From NCBI RefSeq assembly GCF_002382885.1, contig NZ_NWVL01000056.1:1-54487 (forward strand): DNA of 54,487 nt, read 5' to 3'. The number at the start of each line of letters is the position of its first letter. The stretch's first letter is position 1. The stretch comes from Streptomyces sp. WZ.A104 (GTDB taxonomy: Bacteria > Actinomycetota > Actinomycetes > Streptomycetales > Streptomycetaceae). The notes beneath the pieces were generated by a model that ran no database searches, had not been told where the DNA came from, and worked only from the letters and a program-made list of their open reading frames with translations. Shown one piece after another: positions 7,977 to 15,267 of this stretch. The position numbers were made by a program, and so were the translations under genes.

Positions 7977-9305
7977 ATGCAGAACGCACCCACGTCGTCA
8001 CTGGTCGGGGAGGAGTACGAGGTCGAGGTCGGGCCCGTCGCGCACGGCGGCCACTGCATCGCCCGTACCGCCGGCAACCAGGTCCTCTTCGTCCGCCACA
8101 CGCTCCCGGGCGAGAAGATCATCGCGAAGGTGACCGAGGGCGACACCGACTCCCGCTTCCTGCGCGCCGACGCCGTACGGATCCTCGAACCGTCCAAGGA
8201 CCGCGTCGAGGCCCCCTGCCCGTACGCGGGCCCCGGCATGTGCGGTGGCTGCGACTGGCAGCACGCCAAGCCGGGGGCGCAGCGCCGCCTCAAGGGCGAG
8301 GTCATCGCCGAGCAGCTCCAGCGCCTGGCGGGCCTGACCCCCGAAGAGGCGGGCTGGGACGGCACGGTCATGCCGGCCGAGGGCGACAAGCTTCCGGCGG
8401 GCGAGGTCCCCGCCTGGCGCACCCGCGTCCAGTACGCCGTCGACGCCGACGGCAACGCGGGCCTGCGCAAGCACCGCTCGCACGACGTGCAGCCGGTCGA
8501 CCACTGCCTGATCGCGGCCCCCGGGGTCTCGGAACTGGGCGTCGAGAAGCGCGAGTGGCCTCAGATGGCCGCGGTGGAGGCCATCACCGCCACCGGCTCC
8601 AACGACCGCCAGGTCATCCTCACCCCGAAGCCCGGCGGCCGCCTCCCCCTCGTAGAACTCGACAAGCCGGTCTCGGTGCTCCGCGTGGACGAGAAGGACG
8701 GCGGCGTCCACCGCGTCCACGGCCGCGCCTTCGTCCGCGAACGCGCCGACGACCGCACCTACCGCGTCGGCTCCGGCGGCTTCTGGCAGGTCCACCCCCA
8801 GGCCGCCAACACCCTCGTCCGCGCCGTCATGCAGGGCCTTCTGCCCCGCAAGAACGACACGGCCCTCGACCTCTACTGCGGCGTGGGCCTCTTCGCCGGC
8901 GCCATCGGCCAGCGCATCGGCGAAAAGGGCGCGGTCCTCGGCATCGAGTCCGGCAAGCGAGCGGTCGAGGACGCCCGCCACAACCTCAAGGACCTCGACC
9001 GCGTCCGCATCGAACACGGCAAGGTCGACCAGATCCTGCCCCGTACCGGCATCACCGAATGCGACCTGATCGTCCTGGACCCGCCGCGCGCGGGCGCGGG
9101 CAAGCAGGTCGTCAAGCACCTCTCGGGCCTGGGCGCGCGTCGTATCGCTTACGTCGCGTGCGACCCGGCGGCGCTGGCACGGGACCTGGCGTACTTCGCG
9201 GAGGGCGGATACAGGGTGCGGACGCTGCGGGCGTTCGATCTGTTTCCGATGACGCATCATGTGGAGTGCGTGGCGATCCTTGAGCCTGCTGAGAAGGGTC
9301 GCTGA
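7977..9305 (+). CDS. TRAM-domain class I SAM-dependent RNA (uracil-5) methyltransferase, TrmA/RlmD family
   Basis: A 442-residue RNA methyltransferase. An N-terminal TRAM domain (residues about 8-70) is followed by the cysteine cluster CPYAGPGMCGGCDWQH expected to hold an Fe-S centre. The Rossmann methyltransferase domain has the SAM motif DLYCGVGLFAGAIG, motif IV VLDPPRAGAGKQ and the nucleophile Cys in AYVACDPAALARDL. It methylates uracil C5 in rRNA or tRNA; the exact target cannot be read from sequence. The ATG at 7977 is preferred; an in-frame upstream extension is proline-rich without homology. The last codons (DLFPMTHHVECVAILEPAEK) are duplicated, diverged, at 29831-29893, marking this 3' end as an integration target. 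Confidence 0.9.
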   Translation: MQNAPTSSLVGEEYEVEVGPVAHGGHCIARTAGNQVLFVRHTLPGEKIIAKVTEGDTDSRFLRADAVRILEPSKDRVEAPCPYAGPGMCGGCDWQHAKPGAQRRLKGEVIAEQLQRLAGLTPEEAGWDGTVMPAEGDKLPAGEVPAWRTRVQYAVDADGNAGLRKHRSHDVQPVDHCLIAAPGVSELGVEKREWPQMAAVEAITATGSNDRQVILTPKPGGRLPLVELDKPVSVLRVDEKDGGVHRVHGRAFVRERADDRTYRVGSGGFWQVHPQAANTLVRAVMQGLLPRKNDTALDLYCGVGLFAGAIGQRIGEKGAVLGIESGKRAVEDARHNLKDLDRVRIEHGKVDQILPRTGITECDLIVLDPPRAGAGKQVVKHLSGLGARRIAYVACDPAALARDLAYFAEGGYRVRTLRAFDLFPMTHHVECVAILEPAEKGR

Positions 9306-9367
9306 CCTGCCGTTTCTCCGAGTGTGCGTTATGGGCGTTACGTGCGTTAGGTGCGATATCTTGACGC
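9243..9367 (+). repeat. Direct repeat copy A: gene 3' end plus TGACGC tract (left boundary of the accessory region)
   Basis: This 125-bp segment covers the last codons of the methyltransferase gene and about 60 bp of 3' sequence, and is about 80% alike in its coding part to 29831-29954. Both begin with TTTCCGATGAC and end with GCGATATCTTGACGC (9353-9367). After the repeat, TGACGC boxes continue at 9373, 9393 and 9404; a 17-bp unit at 9362-9378 recurs exactly at 9393-9409. The rest of 9410-9598 shows no gene, only a short GC-rich stem near 9488-9501. I read this as an attL/attR-like site. Confidence 0.75.
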
Positions 9368-9598
9368 ACGTTTGACGCACGAGCGTCATGTCTGACGCAC
9401 GTTTGACGCGCGAGCAGCGCAGTTTCTGAGGGTTTGTCATGCGTGATTTGGCGGCGGTCGGAGGAGTCCACAGTCGGGTGGCGGTGGGCCCCTCCGAAGG
9501 GGTGGGGAGGCTGGCCGGTGAGTCTGTGGACGATCCCTCGTTCGCTTCTCGGTAGTGACGTTCCGTGACGCCGGGCAGGGCGTCGGGCGGATGTCGTG

Positions 9599-10480
9599 TC
9601 AGGGGCCGTAGGGGCTCCAGTGTCCGAGGAATGGCCTGAGGTCGTCGGCTCGTGGCTCGGGGAGGTCGGGCAGCCGGGGTGGTGTGCTCAGCGGGTCGAG
9701 GCGCTCAACGGCGGCCGCTGCCCAGCTGATCCATGCCTCGGCTTCGGTCCGGGGCTGGCCCGGCGGCATGGTCTCGATGCGTGTGCGTGCGGCGCTCAGG
9801 TACTCGGTCAGTCGGGTGGCATGGCGCCATGCCGCTTCCTGTTCCTCGAAGTGTTTGAAGCGGTACGCCCCGGCGTACTGGACGCGGGCTTCCTCCACAG
9901 CGACTTCCCAGCGGATGCGCTTCTGGCGTGCCGCTTCGATCTCGTCGTGGCGTCTGCGCTCTGCGGCTTCGCCGCGAAGGGTGACCTCCTGTGCGATCTC
10001 GGCGAGCTGGTCTTCGAGGGAGCGTCCGGGGGGCGGACCATTCGCTCGCCCGGTGCGGCTGGCCGCCGCTGAGGACGAGGCGGAGGCGTTCGGACGGGGT
10101 GTAGTCGAAGCGGGGGATCCTGACCCAGGAGTACTTCTCGGCCTCTGCGAGTTCCTTCGCGGTGGCGATGTGCTCGGTACGGTCCTGTTCCTGGAGGACG
10201 AGGAACCCCACTGCCTGCCCGTGTGCGGTGATGCTGAAGTGGGATGGTGTGCTGCGGCGGCGGTGAGGCCGGGGTGTGGCGCCTGTCGCTCCGGCCGAAC
10301 AGGAGTGTCCTTGCACCTCGGCGGCGGTGATCAGTGCCTGGACGAGCCGGAGAGCGCGCCCTTGGACGGGCCTGGTCAGGCCGAGCGGCTGGGATTCGCT
10401 CCGCATCCCGAGGCCGTCTCGGAGAAGGCCGCGGAGATCGCGGGACGGATGAGGCGGTCGACGCCACGCCTCGATGATCG
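9599..10480 (-). pseudogene. Frameshifted Streptomyces hypothetical gene (often labelled PE-PGRS-like)
   Basis: Two reading frames on the minus strand encode consecutive parts of one protein. The upstream part (about 10480-10035) includes ITAHGQAVGFLVLQEQDRT and IPRFDYTPSERLRLVLSG. The downstream part (about 10035-9599) includes RSLEDQLAEIAQEVTL, KHFEEQEAAWRHATRLTEYL and a clean end at 9599. The change of frame falls at the run of six G (10027-10032 on the plus strand), so a one- or two-base slip explains it. I recognise the whole as a common Streptomyces protein of unknown function. It may be a true pseudogene or a sequencing error in a homopolymer. The 5' end is not clearly defined, as the sequence upstream of about 10480 is no longer convincing. 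Confidence 0.7.
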
Positions 10481-10502
10481 CGTATCGCCCGGGATCGCGA
10501 GC

Positions 10503-10835
10503 GTGGCCGAGCGGGTGTGGTGGCCGGCCAAACTGATCGACACGGCCCTGCCCTCCTTCATCGCACCCATCAAGCCGCGCTGGTCCACGGAGCTCTTCGA
10601 CGTTCCGGTCATGCTCGTTCCCAGGGACGACGTACTGGGCATCAGCCGCGAGCACGTCTACTACCGCTCGTCGGGACATCGGGGAGAGAGCGTTCCCGCC
10701 CGGATCCTGTGGTACGTCAGCGAAGGCAACTCCGGGCATCAGGGCAAGATGGTCATCGGCTGCTCACGCCTGGACGAGGTGCTTGTCGACGACCCCGACA
10801 CCCTCTTCTCGCGATTCGAACGCCTGGACGCTTGC
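10503..10835 (+). pseudogene. Fragment of a PUA/ASCH-like (acetyltransferase-associated) protein
   Basis: An open stretch on the plus strand reads VWWPAKLIDTALPSFIAPIK, then RWSTELFDVP, LGISREHVYYRSSG and VPARILWYVS, ending near LFSRFERLD. I recognise this as the C-terminal half of Streptomyces proteins annotated as GNAT acetyltransferase or PUA-like domain proteins. The N-terminal half is missing (replaced by sequence antisense to the frameshifted gene). The C-terminus stops abruptly near 10832, where the beginning of a different, oppositely oriented gene starts. No plausible start codon with a ribosome site is seen. It is a decayed fragment with broken ends, not a functional gene. Confidence 0.65.
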
Positions 10836-10899
10836 GTAGCTGCTGCTCGGCACGTTGCCGGTGTGGACAGTCGGGCACCACGAGGACTTCGATCTCCAT
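10831..10899 (-). pseudogene. 5' fragment of a thioredoxin-like small protein gene
   Basis: From an ATG at 10899 the minus strand reads MEIEVLVVPDCPHRQRAEQQ and then stops making sense at about 10831, exactly where the plus-strand PUA-like fragment ends. In intact homologues this start continues for about 80 more residues with a thioredoxin-like fold. The adjoining broken ends mark a deletion junction. Confidence 0.6.
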
Positions 10900-10983
10900 G
10901 GCTCCAGGATCCTGTGTGCGGTCGGCTCGACTGTCGACCTAACTGCGGGTGGTGGGCGGCCTGCTGCTCACGGTTCGGTGATG

Positions 10984-11871
10984 TCAGCCGGCGTGGTCGG
11001 TGAGGTGTTCGGCGTCGAGGACGGTGATGTGGCCTCGGGCGAGGCGGATGAGGTACTGGTCGGCGAAGTCGCGCAGGACCTTGGTGGTTGTCTCGCGGGA
11101 GGTTCCGGCGAGGGCGGCGATCTGCTGGTGGGTGAGCGCGATCTGCGGGCTGCGTACCCCCAGCACCCGGGGCCGGGTCTCGGCGGTGAGGGTGAGCAGG
11201 GTGGTGGCGATGCGCTGGGGGACGGATTTGAAGACGCTGTCCGAGAGTCGCTGTTCGAGGTCGGTGAGGCGGCGGCCGAGGATCTCGGTGATGCGGGCGG
11301 CGATGCGGGCGTCGGAGAGCAGGAAGCGGTGGACGTCGGCGCGGCTCATGATGCATACAGTGACGTCGTCGAGGGCTTCGGCGAAGTTGTCGTACATGCG
11401 CTGTCCGGGCAGGACCATCTCGCCGAAAATCGTGCCCGGCCAGATGATCGCAGTGGTGAGCGCGCGGCCCTCGGCGGAGACCCGGAAGATGCGCACCCTG
11501 CCCTTCTTGAGGATGAACAGCACCTCGGAGGGCTGGGCGGGGGAGTAGAGCAGTTCGCCGGCGCCGTAGGTCTTCATGGGGGCCGCGGCGGCGATGGCAT
11601 CCATCTCCGCTTCGGTCAGATCACTGAAGATGTCGACCTCGGAGATGCAGAAGGTCTTCTCGGCGTCGTCGCCGGTGTGGTTCCTGTGGGGCGGTTCCTC
11701 GCGTCGTCCCGGTGCCCACGGAGGGGGCACATACCCCCAGGGCGGGCTGGCCAGCGCGCCCGCGCCGTGGGCCAGACAGTAGTCCTCCGGGGCACCGGCG
11801 CGGGGTCCGGCGCCCCGGAGCGGCGCGCCGGGGCCGGGTGCGGACGCCGTCGGTCCTATCGGCGTGGTCAT
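10984..11871 (-). CDS. Crp/Fnr family transcriptional regulator
   Basis: A 295-residue regulator. A proline-rich, non-conserved N-terminal extension of about 70 residues carries scattered Cys and His. A cyclic-nucleotide-binding-type beta barrel follows (YGAGELLYSPAQPSEVLFIL, IIWPGTIFGEMVL), then a long dimer helix and a winged helix-turn-helix (TPRVLGV...LTHQQIAALAGTSRETTTKVL). No Fnr-type four-cysteine cluster is evident, so the effector is unknown. Its start overlaps the stop of the upstream membrane protein gene by four bases (ATGA), so the two are co-translated and probably functionally linked. A shorter version starting after the proline-rich stretch is possible. Confidence 0.88.
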   Translation of the reverse strand: MTTPIGPTASAPGPGAPLRGAGPRAGAPEDYCLAHGAGALASPPWGYVPPPWAPGRREEPPHRNHTGDDAEKTFCISEVDIFSDLTEAEMDAIAAAAPMKTYGAGELLYSPAQPSEVLFILKKGRVRIFRVSAEGRALTTAIIWPGTIFGEMVLPGQRMYDNFAEALDDVTVCIMSRADVHRFLLSDARIAARITEILGRRLTDLEQRLSDSVFKSVPQRIATTLLTLTAETRPRVLGVRSPQIALTHQQIAALAGTSRETTTKVLRDFADQYLIRLARGHITVLDAEHLTDHAG

Positions 11872-12353
11872 CCTGAGGTCTGGCCGGTCGGCTCGCCCGC
11901 ACTCCGGGCGATGGTGGCGAAGGTGAGTCCGGCCAGCAGGCCGAAGACGAGGTGGGCGCCCAGGCTGGAGGCGGTGACGTCGTTCCAGTCGAAGACGGGC
12001 ATGCTCATGTTGGCCGGCATGATCCACAGGGATCCGAGGGTCCACCACACCGCGCCGTAGACCAGGCCGAGCACGACCGCGGGCGCGAGGCGCTGCGCGA
12101 GGTGGCCGAACACGATGCCGAACGTGGTGCCGGCGAACAGGGCGATGGAGAGGTGGATCAGCCAGCCGGCGAAGGCGTTGGTGGAGCCCAGCAGCCCGGC
12201 CACCATCGTGATCATCGCGGTGTCCATGACCGGCCGGGACACCGACATCCAGATGCCCATGCCGACGCCGCCGACGAGTCCGGCCGCGGCGCCCCACACG
12301 GCGTGGACCGGGATCGCGGCGGTCTTGGGGGATACGTGTGTTGCCGTGGTCAT
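11868..12353 (-). CDS. Four-helix integral membrane protein of unknown function
   Basis: A 161-residue protein with about four hydrophobic segments (around VWGAAAGLVGGVGMGIWM, TAMITMVAGLLGS, WLIHLSIALFAGTTFGIVFG and LGAHLVFGLLAGLTFATIA) and a conserved-looking VYGAVWWTLGSLWIMPANM stretch. No enzymatic motif is visible. It is translationally coupled to the Crp/Fnr regulator downstream. Upstream (12354-12541) there is a 180-bp spacer, divergent to the SRPBCC gene, which contains paired half sites (AGGTA/TACCT around 12424-12445) that could be a regulator binding site. Confidence 0.75.
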   Translation of the reverse strand: MTTATHVSPKTAAIPVHAVWGAAAGLVGGVGMGIWMSVSRPVMDTAMITMVAGLLGSTNAFAGWLIHLSIALFAGTTFGIVFGHLAQRLAPAVVLGLVYGAVWWTLGSLWIMPANMSMPVFDWNDVTASSLGAHLVFGLLAGLTFATIARSAGEPTGQTSG

Positions 12354-12541
12354 GATGATCGTCCCATCGGGTCGAGTTCGTTCTGTTGCTTTCGTCGCCG
12401 ACGCTAGGAGGCATGCCGCGGGCAGGTATGTGACCGCCCTTACCTACGCACCGGTAGTCCCGCGCGGGCTCCGGTTGCCGCAGCCCCAACGGAGTGGGTC
12501 CATGGAGGTGGGTGCGGCGGGATCGGGAGCAGGGGCAGGGG

Positions 12542-12997
12542 ATGGGAATCGACGTGACGGTGGAGCGGGTGCTGCCGCTGCCGTGCGAGCGGGTCGCGGC
12601 GTATGCGATGGACTGGCGGCATGACGCGGAGTGGACGCAGGGCATCCGTACGGCGGAGCTGACCCGGGAGGCCGGCGGGGGTGGTTTCGGGGTCGGGGCC
12701 GAGGTGACGCGGACCGCGTACTTCCTGGGCAGGCGGATCGACTATGTGCTGCGCGTCGCCGCGTACGAGCCCCCGAGGCTGCTGGACATGGTGTCGGTCG
12801 CGGGCCCGATGCCGATGCACGTGACCTACGTCTTCACCCCGACGGCGGACGGCGGCACGCTCGCCCGGATCCGTGTACGGGGTGACGCGTCCGGCCTCTA
12901 CGGTCTCGCGGCGCCGCTCATGGGGCGCAAGGTGCGATCCTCGCTGGTCAAGGATCTGCGGGACCTGGAGGAGCGGCTGAGCACGCCGCAGGACTGA
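12542..12997 (+). CDS. SRPBCC (START-like) family protein
   Basis: A 151-residue protein of the polyketide-cyclase/START-like fold: VTVERVLPLPCERVAAYAMD at the N-terminus, a long beta-sheet core, and the amphipathic C-terminal helix (SSLVKDLRDLEERL) that closes the ligand cavity. These proteins bind hydrophobic small molecules; no specific ligand can be inferred. The ATG at 12542 follows a GGGGCAGGGG purine tract. A TfoX-domain gene follows after 14 bp on the same strand, suggesting an operon. Confidence 0.8.
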   Translation: MGIDVTVERVLPLPCERVAAYAMDWRHDAEWTQGIRTAELTREAGGGGFGVGAEVTRTAYFLGRRIDYVLRVAAYEPPRLLDMVSVAGPMPMHVTYVFTPTADGGTLARIRVRGDASGLYGLAAPLMGRKVRSSLVKDLRDLEERLSTPQD

Positions 12998-13011
12998 TCG
13001 CGAGGACGCCC

Positions 13012-13341
13012 ATGGCGTTCGACGAGGTACTGGCGGAACGGGTCCGTGCCCACCTGGGCGCGGACCCGGCCATCACGGAGAAGCGGATGTTCGGCGGCCT
13101 GGCGTTCCTGCACGCCGGCAACATGGGCGTAGGGGTGATCGGGGACGAGCTGATGGTCCGGGTCGGTCCCGACACCACGGACGCTGCTCTCGCGCGGCCC
13201 GGGACGAGGCCCTTCGATTTCACCGGCCGCCCGTTGCGCGGCTGGGTCGTCGTCGCCGCGTCCGCCCTTTCCGAGGACGAGGATCTGGCCGGCTGGATCG
13301 ATCAAGGTCATGCGTTCGCCGCCGGGTTGCCGCCCAAGTGA
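13012..13341 (+). CDS. TfoX N-terminal domain protein
   Basis: A 109-residue single-domain protein with the TfoX_N hallmark EKRMFGGLAFLHAGNM followed by GVIGDELMVRVGPD and RPLRGWVVV. The domain is named after the competence regulator TfoX/Sxy, but stand-alone actinobacterial versions have no proven role. It lies 14 bp after the SRPBCC gene and is probably co-transcribed with it. Confidence 0.85.
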   Translation: MAFDEVLAERVRAHLGADPAITEKRMFGGLAFLHAGNMGVGVIGDELMVRVGPDTTDAALARPGTRPFDFTGRPLRGWVVVAASALSEDEDLAGWIDQGHAFAAGLPPK

Positions 13342-13440
13342 CGTGGCGAGGTGGCTGCGGCAGGAGTCGCGGCTGCCGGGGGCGCGCTCTAGCGTGGAAG
13401 GAGGGGTGCCAGTTTCGCTCGGCTGAGAGGAGTGGTCGCC

Positions 13441-13833
13441 ATGGCGGGCCGTACCCGGAGCGAGGTCGAGGCGGAGATCAAGGAGACCCTGGGCCTTGTG
13501 CCTCATTTCTTCTCCCGCATCCCCGATGACCTGATGGATTACGAGTGGGAGATCTTCAAGAAGCTCGAGCTCGGCGAGACGCTCATCCCGAACAAGTACA
13601 AGGAGCTCATCGGGATCGCGTTGCACTCCGAGACGAAGTGCCGATACTGCACGCTCTTCCACACCGAGGCCGCGAAGCTGTTCGGGGCCACCGACGAGGA
13701 GATCCAGGAAGCCGTCCACTACGCGAAGAACAGCCTCGGCTGGAGCGCGTACCTCAACGGCGTCCGTGAGGACTACGACGACTTCGAGCGCGAACTGGGT
13801 GAGATCAAGAACTACCTCGCCTCGAAGGGCTGA
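13441..13833 (+). CDS. Carboxymuconolactone decarboxylase / AhpD-like family protein
   Basis: A 130-residue AhpD-fold protein. The CxxC-H redox motif is CRYCTLFH at about residues 77-84, inside the conserved ELIGIALHSETKCRYCTLFH helix. Such proteins act as thiol-disulfide reductants for peroxidase systems or as decarboxylase-like enzymes; the intact CxxC favours a redox role. It is preceded by a ribosome site (GAGAGGAG) and followed after only 2 bp by a small GTG-started gene that is probably coupled to it. Confidence 0.88.
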   Translation: MAGRTRSEVEAEIKETLGLVPHFFSRIPDDLMDYEWEIFKKLELGETLIPNKYKELIGIALHSETKCRYCTLFHTEAAKLFGATDEEIQEAVHYAKNSLGWSAYLNGVREDYDDFERELGEIKNYLASKG

Positions 13834-13835
13834 TC

Positions 13836-14045
13836 GTGCACCTGGAGTGGGCCCGGCCCGGGGTCCTGCGCGTGACCGGCCACGCCTTCGAGTTCGCGGC
13901 ACTGGTGGCCGCCGCCCGCTTCGTGGCCGAGTCCGCTCCCTCCGACATCCCCGAGGAGTCATTGGAACAGCTCAGACACGTTCTCAGCGACTATGACACC
14001 CAGGCACGCCATCTGCGAGACCTGCCTCCTCCCGACGGGGCCTGA
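13836..14045 (+). CDS. Small hypothetical protein, 69 aa
   Basis: GTG-started reading frame 2 bp after the AhpD-like gene, encoding HLEWARPGVLRVTGHAFEFA followed by ALVAAARFVAESAP and an acidic helical tail. I recognise no domain. Support for it being real is the tight spacing, good codon structure and, notably, a diverged partial copy of the same sequence at 14803-14922, showing that this unit has been duplicated. Confidence 0.6.
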   Translation: MHLEWARPGVLRVTGHAFEFAALVAAARFVAESAPSDIPEESLEQLRHVLSDYDTQARHLRDLPPPDGA

Positions 14046-14098
14046 CGCATTCGCGGCCGGGCGGCGAGGGTCTCTGCGAGCAGGCCCCGGTCGTGGGT

Positions 14099-14386
14099 TC
14101 AGCCCGCCAGGAATGCGAGCCGCGGGTCGGTGAGGTTCGGGGCGATCTCGATGATCTCGGCCGAGACGACCTCGTGGGCGACGAACGGATCGGCCGCAAC
14201 GCGCTGTCGCAGGTCGTCGAGGGTCGTGTTGTGGGCCAGCACGGCACCGCCCTGTCCGGGCTGTATGCCTCCGATCAGCAGGAAGACCCCGTCATCCATG
14301 CCTTGCCGGATCCATGCCTGATGGCCTGCCATGTGATCCGGAGCCTGACTCTTGTAGGTGGCGAAGCGGAGCAGGACGACGAACAC
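14099..14386 (-). CDS. YciI-like (YCII domain) protein
   Basis: A 95-residue protein with the YCII-type ferredoxin-like fold: MFVVLLRFATYKSQAPDHM, the conserved His in MAGHQAWIRQGMDDG, GGIQPGQGGAVLA and the ADPFVAHEVVSAEIIEI strand. YCII proteins are small putative enzymes, usually of unknown reaction, often near regulators of redox genes. A headless TetR gene lies 40 bp upstream on the same strand and may once have been co-transcribed with it. Confidence 0.85.
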   Translation of the reverse strand: MFVVLLRFATYKSQAPDHMAGHQAWIRQGMDDGVFLLIGGIQPGQGGAVLAHNTTLDDLRQRVAADPFVAHEVVSAEIIEIAPNLTDPRLAFLAG

Positions 14387-14425
14387 TCGAAACTCCTTCG
14401 TTTGCTGGTGGTGTGGCCAGGCGGC

Positions 14426-14734
14426 TCAGTGGCGGGAGCGCGATGACGCGTGATCCGCGAGGCACTCGTCGAGCCAGTCGTGGAGGCGGTCGACCTCGCG
14501 CCGCGCGAACTCGCCGTCGTGGAAGGCGTTGGACAACGTGGCCACGCCCTGGCTGAAGGCCAGGACGTGCATCGCGTGCTCGACGGCCTCGGCCGTGGAC
14601 CCGAGTGCCTCGAACTGTTCACGAAGCCACGTCAGGAACAGCTCGAAGACGCCGACGGCCTGGCGGCGTGCGGAGTGATCGAGTTTGGCGAGTTCGTTGG
14701 TCAGGGACTCTAGGACAGTTGTCCTAGAGTGGCG
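14426..14734 (-). pseudogene. Headless TetR-family regulator (ligand-binding half only)
   Basis: The frame reads LTNELAKLDHSARRQAVGVF, then LTWLREQFEAL, EHAMHVLAFSQGVATLSNAF and HDWLDECLADHASSR before its stop at 14426. This is the helical C-terminal effector domain of a TetR-type repressor. The DNA-binding N-terminus (about 100 residues) is absent: an in-frame TGA lies at 14737-14735, and no start codon exists between it and the homologous part. A perfect 22-base palindrome overlaps the break, as if the operator has been brought up to the truncated gene by deletion. Confidence 0.65.
14708..14729. promoter_or_regulatory. Perfect palindrome, candidate TetR-type operator
   Basis: Two perfect 10-bp arms (14708-14717 and 14720-14729, CTCTAGGACA and its complement) around a 2-bp centre, directly at the broken 5' end of the TetR remnant. 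Size and symmetry suit a TetR-family repressor dimer. Confidence 0.6.
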
Positions 14735-14802
14735 TCAAGATCGAGCGAGGACTTCGTGAGGACTGTGGGTCAAGGACCGCGTCACTCTTGGAGGGGCTGA
14801 TC

Positions 14803-14922
14803 ACGCAGCCGGAGCGGGCCGGGCCCGGTGCCCTGTGCGCGACCGCTCACACCTTCGGGTTCACGCTCGTGGCCGCCGCCCCTTTCGTGGCCGGGTCACG
14901 CGAGCCGAGGGGCCCTTTCCGT
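14803..14922 (+). pseudogene. Decayed partial copy of the 69-residue gene at 13836
   Basis: The plus strand encodes PERAGPGALCATAHTFGFTL followed by VAAAPFVAGS, clearly related to the protein of the 13836 gene (WARPGVLRVTGHAFEFAALV, VAAARFVAES). The nucleotide block GTGGCCGCCGCCC...TTCGTGGCCG is also shared. Similarity ends after about 40 codons. It indicates a local duplication followed by loss. Confidence 0.6.
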
Positions 14923-15087
14923 GAAAAGCAAGGTGTATCCCAGGACTCCGTCCGTGATCGCCCTGCGGGCCGCCGCCAGCATGGCAGGAGCCGCCGTGAG
15001 GTCCGTGCCGGCTTCAGTGAGGCGGGCCGCGGCGGTGATGCGCAGCGGGTTCAGCCGTGCCTCGATCTGGTCGATCCTGCGGAGCAT
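14896..15087 (-). CDS. Possible small hypothetical protein, 63 aa
   Basis: From an ATG at 15087 the minus strand encodes an amphipathic alanine-rich protein (MLRRIDQIEARLNPLRITAA ... AAPAMLAAARRAITDG). No family is recognised, and the 3' end overlaps the decayed copy on the other strand. It could equally be chance in GC-rich DNA. The surrounding 14923-15267 holds nothing else I can support. Confidence 0.25.
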   Translation of the reverse strand: MLRRIDQIEARLNPLRITAAARLTEAGTDLTAAPAMLAAARRAITDGVLGYTLLFTERAPRLA

Positions 15088-15267
15088 CGCGTCGTCGTCC
15101 CGCCCGGTGCGCGGAGTGCTCGCCCGGCGGCGGTCAGGATCTTGGTGTACTGCTGGCGCGGCCAGGCCACTCGTGAATGGACACAAGCGGTACGGAGCGG
15201 ACGAGACGCCGACGGCTCTGGATGCGCGTGAGCGGGGGAGTCTGGATTGCCCGGGCGCCGCCTCGGT

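Noticed and set aside
10984..12645. Single 553-residue fusion of the Crp/Fnr regulator with upstream sequence
   Set aside because: The upstream part is the out-of-frame shadow of the membrane protein gene; the ATG at 11871, overlapping that gene's stop, is a natural start.
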